Source: Streptomyces sp. Go-475
GTDB taxonomy: Bacteria; Actinomycetota; Actinomycetes; Streptomycetales; Streptomycetaceae
Assembly: GCF_003330845.1 (NCBI RefSeq)
Contig: NZ_CP026121.1
Location: forward strand, 5,189,501 to 5,253,500
Direction of reading: 5' to 3'
Length of the DNA stretch: 64,000 nt
Positions 9,857 through 20,140 of this stretch are shown here, in pieces. The notes below the pieces were generated by a model, which saw only the letters and a program-made list of their open reading frames with translations, was not told where the DNA came from and ran no database searches. Numbering within the stretch: position 1 is the first letter of the stretch; each line of letters starts with the position of its first letter. The translations under genes and the position numbers were made by a program.

Positions 9857-12800
9857 ATGCTGTGGGGGAAGCGGTGGGAACGGTCGGTGGCCGCGGGGCG
9901 GGACGTCTGGCTGGCCGTCACCGGCGACCACAACCGCCTCTTCTTCACCCGGCAGGTGCGCTCGGCGTACTGGGAGCAGGTCCGCAGGATCGCCCCCGCC
10001 GAACTGCTCGGCCGCGAGCGGGAACTCGCCGAGCTGACGGCCTTCTGCACCGCCGACTCCGGCCCGGCGTACGCCTGGTGGCGCGCGGAGGCGTGGGCGG
10101 GCAAGACGGCGCTGCTGTCGTGGTTCGCGCTGAACCCGCCCCCGGGCGTCAGGATCGTGCCCTTCTTCGTCACCGCCCGCCTGGGCGCCCAGAACGACGT
10201 CGCGGCGTACGTCGACGTCGTACTGGAACAGCTCGCCGAACTGGCCGGCGAAGATCTGCCGGCCCTGCTGACCAAGGCGACCCGCGAAGCCCACCTGCTG
10301 CACCTGTACAGGGCCGCCGCCCGCGCCCGCGCCGAACGCGGCGAGCGCCTGGTCCTGCTGCTCGACAGCCTGGACGAGGACCGCGGTGTCACCACCGGCC
10401 CCGAAGCCCACAGCATCGCCGGCCTGCTGCCCGCCCTCCCGGAATCCGGCCTGCGCGTCCTGGTGGCGGGCCGGCGGAACCCGGTCCTGCCGGTCGACGT
10501 ACCCGACGACCACCCCCTGCGCGACCCCGCGATCCTCCGCACGCTCGCCCCCTCCCCGTACGCCCGGACGATCCGCGCCGAGGCGGAACGCGAGCTGAAG
10601 CGCCTGATCGAGGCCGGCGGCCTGGAGTACGACCTGCTGGCACTGGTGACAGCGGCGAACGGCGGCCTGACGGCCGAGGACCTGTCCGCGCTGACCGGGG
10701 CGGTCCCGTACCGGGTGCGGGACGTGCTGCGCACCCGGGCGGGGCGGACGTTCGACGTCCGGCTGAACGTCTACCTCCTCGCTCACGAGGAGCTGCAGCG
10801 CCGGGCGCTGGACATGCTCGGCACCGCCGAACTCGACCGCCACCGGGCGCGGTTGCACGCCTGGGCGGACACCTGGCGGGACCGGGGATGGCCGGACGGA
10901 ACGCCGCACTACCTGCTGTCGGGCTACTTCGGGCTCCTGCGCGAGGCACGGGACCTGCGGCGGGCGGTCGACTGCGCCGTGGACGCGGTACGCCACGACC
11001 GGATGCTCGACGTCACCGGCGGCGACGCGGCGGCCCTCGCCGAGATCCGCAACGCCGAGGAGATGGCGGCCGAGGCGGGCGTACCCCACCTGACGGACCT
11101 GGTCCGGCTCTCGCTGAGACGGGAGGAACTGGAGCGCCGCAACGACTCCGTCACCCGCACCTTCCCCTGGGCCTGGGCCACCCTCGGCCGGGTGCGGCGC
11201 GCGGAGGCGCTCGCGCGCAGCATCCCGGGCCTCGACTGGAGGGCCATGGCGCTGGCCGACGTCGCGGCGGTGGTGCTGGACGCCGGTGACCGTGCCGAGG
11301 CCCTGCGGCTGCTGGAGGAGGCGGAGCAGGCGGCCGAGCGGTACCGGTTCGACGTCGACGACTTCGACGAGGAGCGGGACCTCGTCCTCGCGGAGGTGAG
11401 CCGCGGCTGGGCGAAGGCCGGACTCTTCGATCGTGCCGAGCACCTCCTCACCTCGATCGCCGGCATCGACATCCGCGAGGACCTGCTGCTCGACCTCGTC
11501 CGCTCCCTGGTCGCCGCGGGGGCCTTCGACCGGGCCGAGGACCTGTGCCGCCGGCAGGAGGACGAGCATGTACGCGGCCTCGGACTCGCGGCCGCGGCAG
11601 CGGCTCTGACGGAGACGGGTCACCTCGACCGGGCGGAGGCACTCGCCCGATCCGAGGACCACGCCGTACGGCCCCTGGTGCTGGCGCGGATCGCCGGAGT
11701 GCTGCGACGGACCGGACGGGAACGCGAGGCGGAGGCTCTCCTCACGGCGGTGGAGGCCGCGGTGACCTCGCCTGATCTGCTCACCGAGGTCGTCGAGGCG
11801 CTCGCGGACGCCGGCGCGTACGACCGGGCGGAGACCGCCGCCCTGCTGCACGACACCGCCGCCGAGCGCGGATGGGCGTTGCGAGGGGTCGTACGGGCCC
11901 TGGCCGCAACGGGTGACGGCGCTCGCGCGGGGGCACTGGCCGAGCGGATCGAGCACCCGCCCGCGCGCTCGGGCGCGGTGCCGGCGATCGTGGAGGGGCT
12001 GGCGGAGGCGGGGGCCCACGAGGAGGCCGAGAGGCTGGCCCGCGACCTCACCGACGAGGAGGCCCGGGACACGGCCGTGCGCGCCGTCGTCGACGCGCTG
12101 ATCCGGGCGGGGGAGACGGACCGCGCGGAGCGGCTGGCCGGGGAGGACACGGCCACGGAGCCCGGCGAGGTCGCGCTCTGCAGCGTGATCGAAGGGCGGG
12201 CCCGAGCGGGTGAGCTGGACCGGGCCTTCGCCATGGCGAGGTCGCTCGGCTCGAGAGAGGGCCACGAAGCGCTCGTACGCGGCGCCGTGGCGTCGAGCCG
12301 TGCGGCCGACGAGGTGGCCGAGACGGTCGCTCGGGCGGAGGCCGGGATCCGGCGTTGCGGGCGGGGCGGGAGCCTCCACCCGGCCGATACCGCGATCATG
12401 CTCGCCGAGGCGGGATTCGACGGGGCCGCACGGACCGTGCTGGACCAGGTGGGCGTGCCCGCTCCGGGAGACCCCGATGGGATCAGCCTCCATGAGCAGA
12501 TGTGGGCGGCACAGATCGCCCGGGCGCTGGCGTACGCCGGTCGATTCGACGCCGCCGAGGAACTGGTCCGTGGACTGGGCAACCGTCCCGGCGGTGCCTT
12601 CGCGCTCACACCCCTGATCAAGCGGCTGTGCGCGGCGGGGGAGTTCGACCGGGCCCTCGCCTTCGCGGCCGGCCTGACCGACCGCATGCGCGATCACGCG
12701 CGCGGCGAGATCGCCATCGCGCTGGCCGACGCCGGTGCGACGGCACGAGCCGCATCACTCGCCCGCGAGGTGACGGCAGGCAGCCTCCGCGTGCGCTGCT

Positions 12801-13408
12801 GGGCCCGGATCGCCGTGTCGCTCGCCGCCGCGGGCGACCGGCGGGCGGCCGAGGACGCCTTGACGGAAGCTGTCTCCCATGACGCGCGGGAGCCCTGGGC
12901 GATCCCCGATCTCCTGCGCGCCTGCTTCGCGCTCGGCAGGGCCGACGAGGGGGAGCGCCTGCTGGCCCGGCTCGACGACGATGTGCCCGGCTTCCACACG
13001 GCAGTCGTCCGTGCGCTGGTGGAGGCCGGGCAGTACGAGCGCGCACGGGAGCTGTTTGGTGGCCCGGGCCGCGAGTGGCACCAGGCGGTTCTGGTGAGGG
13101 TCGTGGTGGAAGCCGGTCAGCTTGCCCGTGCCGAGGAACTGGCCCGTGCTCTCGGCACGACCGATGCTCGGCACGGGGACGCACCGTCCTCCGCTCTCGT
13201 CCGCGCATGGGTGGCGCTCGCCCCCGTCGTCGAGCCCGCCCGCGGTCGGGCGCTGGTCGCCCGGGCCCTGCGGCACGAGACCCTCCAGGAGGTGCTCCCG
13301 GCCATCGTCCGCCTGGAGCCCGAGGCCGTACCGCTGATCGTCGACCTGCTCGGCCGGTCGACGCACCACGACCGGCCTACTGCGGCCCGTACTTCCGCCC
13401 CGTCTTAG
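9857..13408 (+). CDS. STAND-class NTPase with C-terminal TPR-like helical repeats
   Basis: This is a 1183-residue protein from ATG 9857. The N-terminus carries the short AAGRDVWLAVTGDHN motif seen before actinobacterial NACHT/STAND domains, then LLGRERELAEL. The P-loop is AEAWAGKT (Lys83), a lean [AG]xxxxGK[ST] Walker A, with Walker B VLLLDSLDED near residue 170. A helical winged region follows (~residues 260-360). From about residue 400 to the end there are some twenty ~33-residue helical repeats with the recurring core AGxxDRAExLA. STAND proteins are switch-like signalling ATPases used in regulation, antiphage defence or cell death. The effector is not identifiable: there is no fused nuclease, TIR or protease domain. 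It overlaps the convergent SDR gene by 32 bp. Confidence 0.85.
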   Translation: MLWGKRWERSVAAGRDVWLAVTGDHNRLFFTRQVRSAYWEQVRRIAPAELLGRERELAELTAFCTADSGPAYAWWRAEAWAGKTALLSWFALNPPPGVRIVPFFVTARLGAQNDVAAYVDVVLEQLAELAGEDLPALLTKATREAHLLHLYRAAARARAERGERLVLLLDSLDEDRGVTTGPEAHSIAGLLPALPESGLRVLVAGRRNPVLPVDVPDDHPLRDPAILRTLAPSPYARTIRAEAERELKRLIEAGGLEYDLLALVTAANGGLTAEDLSALTGAVPYRVRDVLRTRAGRTFDVRLNVYLLAHEELQRRALDMLGTAELDRHRARLHAWADTWRDRGWPDGTPHYLLSGYFGLLREARDLRRAVDCAVDAVRHDRMLDVTGGDAAALAEIRNAEEMAAEAGVPHLTDLVRLSLRREELERRNDSVTRTFPWAWATLGRVRRAEALARSIPGLDWRAMALADVAAVVLDAGDRAEALRLLEEAEQAAERYRFDVDDFDEERDLVLAEVSRGWAKAGLFDRAEHLLTSIAGIDIREDLLLDLVRSLVAAGAFDRAEDLCRRQEDEHVRGLGLAAAAAALTETGHLDRAEALARSEDHAVRPLVLARIAGVLRRTGREREAEALLTAVEAAVTSPDLLTEVVEALADAGAYDRAETAALLHDTAAERGWALRGVVRALAATGDGARAGALAERIEHPPARSGAVPAIVEGLAEAGAHEEAERLARDLTDEEARDTAVRAVVDALIRAGETDRAERLAGEDTATEPGEVALCSVIEGRARAGELDRAFAMARSLGSREGHEALVRGAVASSRAADEVAETVARAEAGIRRCGRGGSLHPADTAIMLAEAGFDGAARTVLDQVGVPAPGDPDGISLHEQMWAAQIARALAYAGRFDAAEELVRGLGNRPGGAFALTPLIKRLCAAGEFDRALAFAAGLTDRMRDHARGEIAIALADAGATARAASLAREVTAGSLRVRCWARIAVSLAAAGDRRAAEDALTEAVSHDAREPWAIPDLLRACFALGRADEGERLLARLDDDVPGFHTAVVRALVEAGQYERARELFGGPGREWHQAVLVRVVVEAGQLARAEELARALGTTDARHGDAPSSALVRAWVALAPVVEPARGRALVARALRHETLQEVLPAIVRLEPEAVPLIVDLLGRSTHHDRPTAARTSAPS

Positions 13409-14150
13409 AGGAGACCGCCCCCAGCACCCCCCGCGGCACCAGCTTCGCCGCCCCCATCAGCGCCTTGTACCTCGGGTCCGGGATGGACAGCGTCTTGCCG
13501 CGGGCCAGATCGTGCAGCGCCGCCGCGACCAGCTTGTCCGCGTCGAGCCACATCCAGCCCGGGATGTTGTCCGTGCCCATGCCGGCCCGCTCGTGGAACT
13601 CCGTGCGGACGAAGCCGGGGCAGAGCGCCATCAGCCGTACGCCGCTGCCGGCCAGGTCGCGGGCCGCGCCCTGCGTGAACTGCACGACCCACGCCTTGGA
13701 AGCGCCGTAGGTGCCGCGCGGCACGAACGCGGCCACCGAGGCGACATTGACGACACCGCCGCGGCCCCGCTCCCGCATGGCCTCCGTCGCCGCCGAGGTC
13801 AGCCGGAGCACCGCCTCGCAGTGCACCTTCAGCATCCGCAGCTCGTCGGCCATGGGCACCTCGAGATAACGGCCCCTGTTGCCGAAGCCGGCGTTGTTGA
13901 CCAGCAGGTCGACGGGGTTCCTGCGGTCGCCCAGGCGGTCGGCCACCGCCTCGATGCCCTTGTCCTCGGCGAGGTCGGCCGTCAGCACCTCCGCCTCGAT
14001 GCCGTGCCGGTCGTGCAGCTCGGTCGCCTGTTCCCTCAGCCGCTGGGTGTCGCGGGCGACCAGCACCAGGTTGTGCCCGTCGGCCGCCAGTCGCCGCGCG
14101 AACGCGGCTCCGATGCCTGCCGTCGATCCCGTAATCAGAGCCGTTGTCAT
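13377..14150 (-). CDS. Short-chain dehydrogenase/reductase (SDR)
   Basis: This 257-residue classical SDR has the NAD(P)-binding motif TGSTAGIGAAFA, the adenine-binding region LTADLA, NNAG (LLVNNAGFGN), and the catalytic Ser and Tyr-x-x-x-Lys as YGASK. Basic residues after the second strand (ARDTQR) favour NADP. The substrate is unknown. The C-terminal part (GWMWLDADKLVAAALHDLARGK) resembles the YqjQ/DltE-like SDR subfamily. Its 3' end overlaps the end of the STAND gene by 32 bp in convergent orientation. Confidence 0.9.
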   Translation of the reverse strand: MTTALITGSTAGIGAAFARRLAADGHNLVLVARDTQRLREQATELHDRHGIEAEVLTADLAEDKGIEAVADRLGDRRNPVDLLVNNAGFGNRGRYLEVPMADELRMLKVHCEAVLRLTSAATEAMRERGRGGVVNVASVAAFVPRGTYGASKAWVVQFTQGAARDLAGSGVRLMALCPGFVRTEFHERAGMGTDNIPGWMWLDADKLVAAALHDLARGKTLSIPDPRYKALMGAAKLVPRGVLGAVSSKTGRKYGPQ

Positions 14151-14244
14151 GGCAGAAGGTTAGTGACCTGGACTGTCCACGTCCGCTTCCCCGCGGGGCC
14201 GTCCGTGGTGAAGGGTCGGTGGAGACCGGCGTGGTGAGCCGTCG

Positions 14245-14913
14245 TCAGGCCCCGTACTTCTCCTCGTACTCCCGTGCCGTCCTCAGCAGCTCCGGGTGCA
14301 GCGCCTCGCCGGCCGCCAGCAGCCGCGGCAGCAGCGTCCGCTCCGTCGTCACCGCCCGGAACTGCAGGGCCACCGTCACGTCGTGGTCCGGCCGGTGCAC
14401 GATCTCGACCGGGTCGCCCGCGCGGATCTCCCCGGGCTCGATCACCCGCAGATACGCCCCCGGCGCACCCCGCCGCGTGAACCGCTTCACCCAGCCCCTC
14501 TCGCCCAGATGGCCCTGGAACGTGCGGCACGGGATCCGCCCGGAGGTGACCTCCAGCACCACCTCGGGCCCGATGCGCCAGCGCTCGCCGATCCGCGCGC
14601 CGGACACGTCCAGGCCCGCCGTCGTGAGGTTCTCGCCGAACGCGCCGTCGGCCAGGGTCCGGCCCAGCTCGCGTTCCCACTCGTCCAGGTCCTCGCGGGC
14701 CATCGCGTACACCGCCTGGTCGTCGCCGCCGTGGTGCTCCAGCTTGCACACCGCGTCCCCGGCCAGTCCGCTGCCGCCGATGCCCTTGGGCCCGGGCGCC
14801 GAAACCCGCACGGGCCCTGCCACCGGCCGCTTGTCGATCCCGGTCACACCCTCGGGGTTGTCCGTGTACGGCACAGGCTCGGCACGGCCCAGATTCACCG
14901 ACAGAAGCTTCAT
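14245..14913 (-). CDS. MOSC domain protein (YiiM-like)
   Basis: This 222-residue protein starts MKLLSVNLGRAEPV. The MOSC core spans roughly residues 35-170: GIGGSGLAGDAVCKLEHHGGDDQAVYAMA, FGENLTTAGLDVSGARIGERWRIG and the Cys-containing SGRIPCRTFQG. MOSC proteins bind molybdenum cofactor through a conserved Cys and detoxify N-hydroxylated compounds (YiiM) or act in Moco sulfuration. The C-terminal helices (TLLPRLLAAGEALHPELLR) fit the YiiM group. It is divergent from the LysR gene, with 91 bp between, so that regulator may control it. Confidence 0.88.
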   Translation of the reverse strand: MKLLSVNLGRAEPVPYTDNPEGVTGIDKRPVAGPVRVSAPGPKGIGGSGLAGDAVCKLEHHGGDDQAVYAMAREDLDEWERELGRTLADGAFGENLTTAGLDVSGARIGERWRIGPEVVLEVTSGRIPCRTFQGHLGERGWVKRFTRRGAPGAYLRVIEPGEIRAGDPVEIVHRPDHDVTVALQFRAVTTERTLLPRLLAAGEALHPELLRTAREYEEKYGA

Positions 14914-15004
14914 GCCCGCACGGTAAGGGACCGGTCCTCAAAGCGTCGACGCATTATTCGGGACATCGACAAAGGGTCACTTATCACCGACGTATCCTCG
15001 AAGG

Positions 15005-15901
15005 GTGATCGAAGCTCGTCACCTCCGCGTCCTGCGCGCCGTCGCGGCCACCGGTTCCTTCTCCGCCGCGGGCCGCGAGCTGGGCTGCACGCAGCCCGCC
15101 GTCAGCCAGCAGATGAAGGCCCTGGAGACGTCCGTCGGCACCCCGCTGCTGATCCGCACCGGACGCGAGATGCGCCTGACCCAGGCCGGCGAGGCCCTGG
15201 TGCGGCACGCCGCCGGGATCCTCGCCGGGCTCACCGCCGCGGAGGAGGAGGTCGCCGCCATCGCCGGGCTGCGCGCGGGCCGGGTCCGGCTCGTCTCCTT
15301 CCCCAGCGGCAGCTCCACGCTCGTCCCCACGGCCCTCGCCGCCCTGCGCGCGGCGCACCCGGGCACCCGCGTCTCCCTGGAGGAGGCCGAGCCTCCCGCG
15401 TCGGTCGGCCTGCTGCGCGAGGGCGACTGCGACGTGGCACTCGCCTTCCGCTACGAGGGGGCGGCGGGCGCCGCGGAGTGGGACGACCTCGTCGTACGGC
15501 CCCTGCTGACCGACCGGCTCGTCGCGCTCGTGCCGGAACGGCACCGGCTGGCGGGCGCGGAGTCCGTCGCCATCGGGGAACTGGCCGAGGAGTCGTGGAT
15601 CGCGGGCTGCCCGCGCTGCCGGGGGCAGTTGGTCGAGGTGTGCGCGGCGGCCGGATTCACCCCGCGCATCGACTTCGCCACCGACGACTACCCGGCGGTC
15701 GTCGGCCTGGTCGGGGCCGGACTCGGCGTGGCCGTGCTGCCCCAGCTGGCCGTCGAGTCGGTGCGGCCCCGGGGAGTACGCACCGTGACGCTGGAGCCGG
15801 CGGTGCGGCGGGAGATCGTCGCGCTCACCCTGCCCGACCTCGCGCAGGTCCCGGCGGTGTCGGCGACCCTCGACCAGCTGGCGCGCGCCGCCCGCCGCTA
15901 G
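15005..15901 (+). CDS. LysR-family transcriptional regulator
   Basis: This 298-residue protein from GTG 15005 begins with the LTTR winged helix (LRVLRAVAATGSFSAAGRELGCTQPAVSQQMKALE) and continues with the periplasmic-binding-like effector domain (RVRLVSFPSGSSTLVPTALAALRAAHPG, VVGLVGAGLGVAVLPQLAVE). It probably senses a small ligand and regulates a divergent target, here the MOSC gene. The motif GCPRCRG in the effector domain contains a CxxC pair that could be redox- or metal-sensitive, although LTTR ligands cannot be predicted. No partner gene follows; whiD is convergent. Confidence 0.9.
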   Translation: MIEARHLRVLRAVAATGSFSAAGRELGCTQPAVSQQMKALETSVGTPLLIRTGREMRLTQAGEALVRHAAGILAGLTAAEEEVAAIAGLRAGRVRLVSFPSGSSTLVPTALAALRAAHPGTRVSLEEAEPPASVGLLREGDCDVALAFRYEGAAGAAEWDDLVVRPLLTDRLVALVPERHRLAGAESVAIGELAEESWIAGCPRCRGQLVEVCAAAGFTPRIDFATDDYPAVVGLVGAGLGVAVLPQLAVESVRPRGVRTVTLEPAVRREIVALTLPDLAQVPAVSATLDQLARAARR

Positions 15902-15974
15902 GGCCCTGGCGCGGACCACGCGCGTCAAAAACCAACGGCACGCGTGCGCGTGCCTGTCTCGCAGAAACGTTCCT

Positions 15975-16304
15975 TCAGTTGTTCGAGGCGGCGTGCCCGC
16001 CGGATGTCGACGCCGACACCAGCCGGTTGCGCGCCCGCCCCATCAGCTCTTCGCGCTCGTCCTCGGTCAGTCCGCCCCACACGCCGTACGGCTCGCGCAC
16101 CGCCAGCGCGTGGGCGGCGCACTCGGCACGCACCGGGCACCTCATGCAGACCTCTTTGGCCGAGTTCTCGCGAGCACTCCGGGCCGCACCGCGCTCGCCC
16201 TCCGGATGGAAGAAGAGCGAGCTGTCCACCCCGCGACAGGCAGCCAGCAACTGCCAGTCCCACAGGTCCGCGTTCGGTCCGGGAAGGCGGGAGAAATCTG
16301 CCAT
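15975..16304 (-). CDS. whiD: WhiD, WhiB-like iron-sulfur sporulation regulator
   Basis: This 109-residue Wbl protein has four cluster-ligating cysteines at residues 23, 53, 56 and 62 (CRGV...CMRCPVRAEC), the same positions reported for Streptomyces WhiD. The turn GVWGG (74-78) and a basic C-terminal tail (GRARNRL) follow. Wbl proteins bind a [4Fe-4S] cluster and contact region 4 of the housekeeping sigma factor; WhiD is needed for late sporulation-septum and spore maturation. A ribosome-binding site AAGGGG precedes the ATG. It is divergent from bldM with a 380-bp shared regulatory region, the same arrangement as in S. coelicolor. Confidence 0.95.
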   Translation of the reverse strand: MADFSRLPGPNADLWDWQLLAACRGVDSSLFFHPEGERGAARSARENSAKEVCMRCPVRAECAAHALAVREPYGVWGGLTEDEREELMGRARNRLVSASTSGGHAASNN

Positions 16305-16380
16305 TACGTGACCCCTTGTAGCCGTTCTTGGCGGATCCGGTGTCCATGACCGTACAACTACGATCTAAGGAGATGAAAAT

Positions 16381-16509
16381 ATGACTCATTGCGAATCTAG
16401 CTCCAGACACTGCCAAAGCGGAAGAAATGGGTCTGAATGGGGCATAGGTTGTGATGAAAGTTCGAGGGTCTGGAGCGCATATCTGCACCGTGTCCGTGCC
16501 CTCACGTAG
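16381..16509 (+). CDS. Candidate small ORF (42 residues) in the whiD-bldM interval
   Basis: TAAGGAG (16366-16372) lies 8 bases before an ATG that opens a 42-codon frame ending in TAG. The predicted peptide starts MTHCESSSRHCQSG, has three Cys and is basic at its end (LHRVRALT). Codon use is unlike Streptomyces genes: many A/T-ending codons such as AAT, ATA, TAT and TGT. The frame stops 25 bp before the bldM -35 element. It could be a real small peptide gene or a chance frame within an AT-rich promoter. I recognise no family. Confidence 0.3.
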   Translation: MTHCESSSRHCQSGRNGSEWGIGCDESSRVWSAYLHRVRALT

Positions 16510-16533
16510 AGTGCCGAAGATGGCAGCCGGCCC

Positions 16534-16561
16534 CGTAACTCTTTCGAGTGACCGTCGTTGA
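16534..16561 (+). promoter_or_regulatory. bldM promoter, sigma-BldN type
   Basis: CGTAAC (16534-16539), a 16-bp spacer and CGTTGA (16556-16561) match the sequence I recall for sigma-BldN promoters, including bldM p1. The predicted start near 16568 leaves a leader of about 117 nt before the ATG at 16685. Confidence 0.85.
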
Positions 16562-16684
16562 GAGTGCGAGGCGGTTGAAGGAACAAGCGCTCGGGCGGGC
16601 GTCCGAGACGGTCGACCGCACAGGTGACGATTTCGTACCAGCCTGGAGGCTCAAGGTGACGCGCATCAGCTGCGGAGGGCGGCC

Positions 16685-17296
16685 ATGACTTCCGTCCTCG
16701 TCTGCGACGACTCCCCGCTTGCCCGAGAGGCGCTCCGCCGCGCGGTCGCGACCGTGCCCGGCGTCGAGCGCGTGACGACGGCGGCCAACGGCGAGGAAGT
16801 CCTCCGCCGCTGGGGGGCCGACCGCTCGGACCTGATTCTGATGGACGTACGCATGCCCGGCCTGGGCGGCGTCGAGACGGTCCGGCGGCTGCTGTCCGCC
16901 GACCCCGGTGCGCGCATCATCATGCTCACCGTCGCCGAGGACCTGGACGGTGTGGCGCTCGCCGTCGCCGCCGGTGCCCGCGGCTATCTGCACAAGGACG
17001 CCTCCCGCGCAGAACTGCGCGCGACGGTGACCCAGGCCCTGGCCGACCCGACCTGGCGGCTCGCGCCGCGCCGGCTGCGCTCCGCCGAGATGGGCGCCGC
17101 GCCCACGCTCACGGCGCGTGAGATCCAGGTGCTCGAAGGCATGAGCCACGGCCGTTCGAACGCGGAGATCGGCCGCGAGCTGTTCCTCTCCGAGGACACC
17201 GTCAAGACGCACGCCCGGCGCCTGTTCAAGAAGCTCGGCGCCTCGGACCGGGCCCACGCCGTGGCGCTCGGCTTCCGGTGGGGTCTGGTGCGCTAG
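16685..17296 (+). CDS. bldM: BldM, orphan response regulator of aerial development
   Basis: This 203-residue protein has an N-terminal receiver domain with DD at 8-9 and the phosphoacceptor-position Asp54 (LMDVRMPG), and a C-terminal LuxR-type HTH ([44 protein letters not shown]). BldM is an atypical regulator that works without phosphorylation. Homodimers activate early genes and BldM-WhiI heterodimers activate later sporulation genes (established in S. venezuelae). No histidine kinase is adjacent, consistent with orphan status. It is driven by a sigma-BldN-type promoter at 16534-16561 and followed by a hairpin at 17354-17377. Confidence 0.97.
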   Translation: MTSVLVCDDSPLAREALRRAVATVPGVERVTTAANGEEVLRRWGADRSDLILMDVRMPGLGGVETVRRLLSADPGARIIMLTVAEDLDGVALAVAAGARGYLHKDASRAELRATVTQALADPTWRLAPRRLRSAEMGAAPTLTAREIQVLEGMSHGRSNAEIGRELFLSEDTVKTHARRLFKKLGASDRAHAVALGFRWGLVR

Positions 17297-17693
17297 GGCC
17301 TGTCCTTCGGATCGGGCCGGCTTCGGCGCGCGGCATCCGGCGCGGGCCGGAGAGCGGGGGCACGCGGATGCCCCCGCGCGAGCCGTACGCGCGCGTGCGG
17401 AAGCCGGCGGCCGGCGACACCGCCGGTGGGGTGCTGCCCCCGCCCGGGCGAGGTCGAGAGCCCGGGAGGGCGCGGCCGACGACCCGCGTCCCCGGGATGA
17501 TCCGAACGGCAGGCCCGAGGGGCGACCGCGCAGGTCGTCGCGGTCGCGATGGGGGCACGGAAAGCCAGGTGGGCGGGGTCGGACCGGGGGTTCGCCGGGT
17601 GCCCGCTGCTCGTTTCGCCGCGGATGCCGCATCCTTGAGGGTGTGGAGTTCCTCGGGGACGAGTCGGTCGAGCGGAAGGGGAGGGCGCAGGGG
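17297..17693. other. Intergenic region, no gene recognised
   Basis: Nearly 400 bp separate bldM from the SigD-like gene. It holds the bldM terminator hairpin and further GC-rich dyads (for example around 17400-17430) but no frame with convincing start, codon bias or homology. The promoter of the sigma factor must lie in its last part; no consensus element stands out. Confidence 0.6.
17354..17377 (+). terminator. Terminator hairpin after bldM
   Basis: GCGGGGGCA pairs with TGCCCCCGC around a 6-base loop, 57 bp after the bldM stop. No U-run follows, as is common for Streptomyces terminators. Confidence 0.65.
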
Positions 17694-18371
17694 ATGAGTT
17701 CCGGCGCACCTGCTCATAACGCTTCGGTGCACAACAACGGGCGCGGTGCCGCGGACCCGGCGGCCGCAAGGCACCATGGACCGATGCGCGACGACGAGGC
17801 GGTCAATGCCCATGGGGCGATCGGCGCGCTCGTCCACCGCGCCGTCGACGGGGACGAGCAGGCCACGCATGATCTGCTCGCCCATGTCCACCCCCTGGCG
17901 CTGCGCTACTGCCGCACCCGTCTGTCCCGCCTCCCGGGCGACGCCCGGCACTTCGTGGAGGACCTCGCCCAGGAGGTCTGCGTGGCGGTGCTCCTCGCGC
18001 TGCCCCGCTACCGGGACACCGGGCGCCCCTTCGAGGCGTTCGTCTTCGCCATCGCCGCCCACAAGGTCGCCGACCTCCAGCGCGCGGCGATGCGCCACCC
18101 CGGCTCGACGGCCGTCCCGTCCGACGAGATGCCCGAGCGGCCGGACGACTCCCTGGGCCCGGAGGAGCGCGCCCTGCTCAGCAGCGACGCGGAATGGGCC
18201 AAGAAGCTCCTGGCCAACCTGCCCGAGAACCAGCGGGAGCTGCTGCTGCTGCGGATCGCGGTGGGACTCACGGCCGAGGAGACGGGCCAGATGTTGGGAA
18301 TGTCACCCGGCGCCGTCCGGGTGGCGCAGCACAGGGCACTGAGCAGGCTGCGGGCGCTGGCCGAGCAGTAG
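17694..18371 (+). CDS. sigD: ECF sigma factor, SigD-like
   Basis: This predicted 225-residue ECF sigma factor has region 2 ([65 protein letters not shown]) and region 4 ([45 protein letters not shown]). The sequence closely resembles mycobacterial SigD, and it sits beside guaB and a Wbl gene as sigD does in Mycobacterium. The ATG at 17694 has a GGAGGG element ahead of it. A downstream ATG at 17784 would give 195 residues, closer to the conserved part, so the N-terminus is uncertain. No anti-sigma gene is adjacent. Confidence 0.85.
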   Translation: MSSGAPAHNASVHNNGRGAADPAAARHHGPMRDDEAVNAHGAIGALVHRAVDGDEQATHDLLAHVHPLALRYCRTRLSRLPGDARHFVEDLAQEVCVAVLLALPRYRDTGRPFEAFVFAIAAHKVADLQRAAMRHPGSTAVPSDEMPERPDDSLGPEERALLSSDAEWAKKLLANLPENQRELLLLRIAVGLTAEETGQMLGMSPGAVRVAQHRALSRLRALAEQ

Positions 18372-18478
18372 GCCTCGGACGGCCCTTCGTTGAACAGGCG
18401 GTACGCCGCTTCCGTAGGAACATACGAAGCCCGGTGCGGGCCGGAACCGTGGAATGAGACAGTCGTCCTTCCCGTTAG

Positions 18479-20023
<1,545 letters not shown>

Positions 20024-20046
20024 CCCGCACGCGCGCGTGAGGCTCG

Positions 20047-20085
20047 GACAAGGGCGGTCCCGGACGCACCGGGGCCGCCCTTGTC
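20047..20085 (+). terminator. Terminator between guaB and guaB3
   Basis: GACAAGGGCGG (20047-20057) pairs with CCGCCCTTGTC (20075-20085), and the stem extends further inward. It starts 24 bp after the guaB stop, so guaB3 probably has its own promoter or depends on readthrough. Confidence 0.85.
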
Positions 20086-20140
20086 GTACCCGTCGGCGAT
20101 ACTGGAAGACGCTGAAACGCAAAAGGGAAAGGCCACCAAC

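Larger units (their letters stand above)
16305..16684. promoter_or_regulatory. whiD-bldM divergent regulatory region
   Basis: This 380-bp region is AT-richer than its surroundings, particularly at 16360-16480. It contains the sigma-BldN-type bldM promoter (16534-16561), a candidate small ORF with a strong Shine-Dalgarno (16381-16509), and presumably the whiD promoters, which I could not assign with confidence. Confidence 0.8.

Noticed and set aside
17278..17697. 139-codon plus-strand frame between bldM and the SigD-like gene
   Set aside because: It starts inside bldM, crosses the terminator hairpin and has Arg/Pro/Gly-rich random composition.
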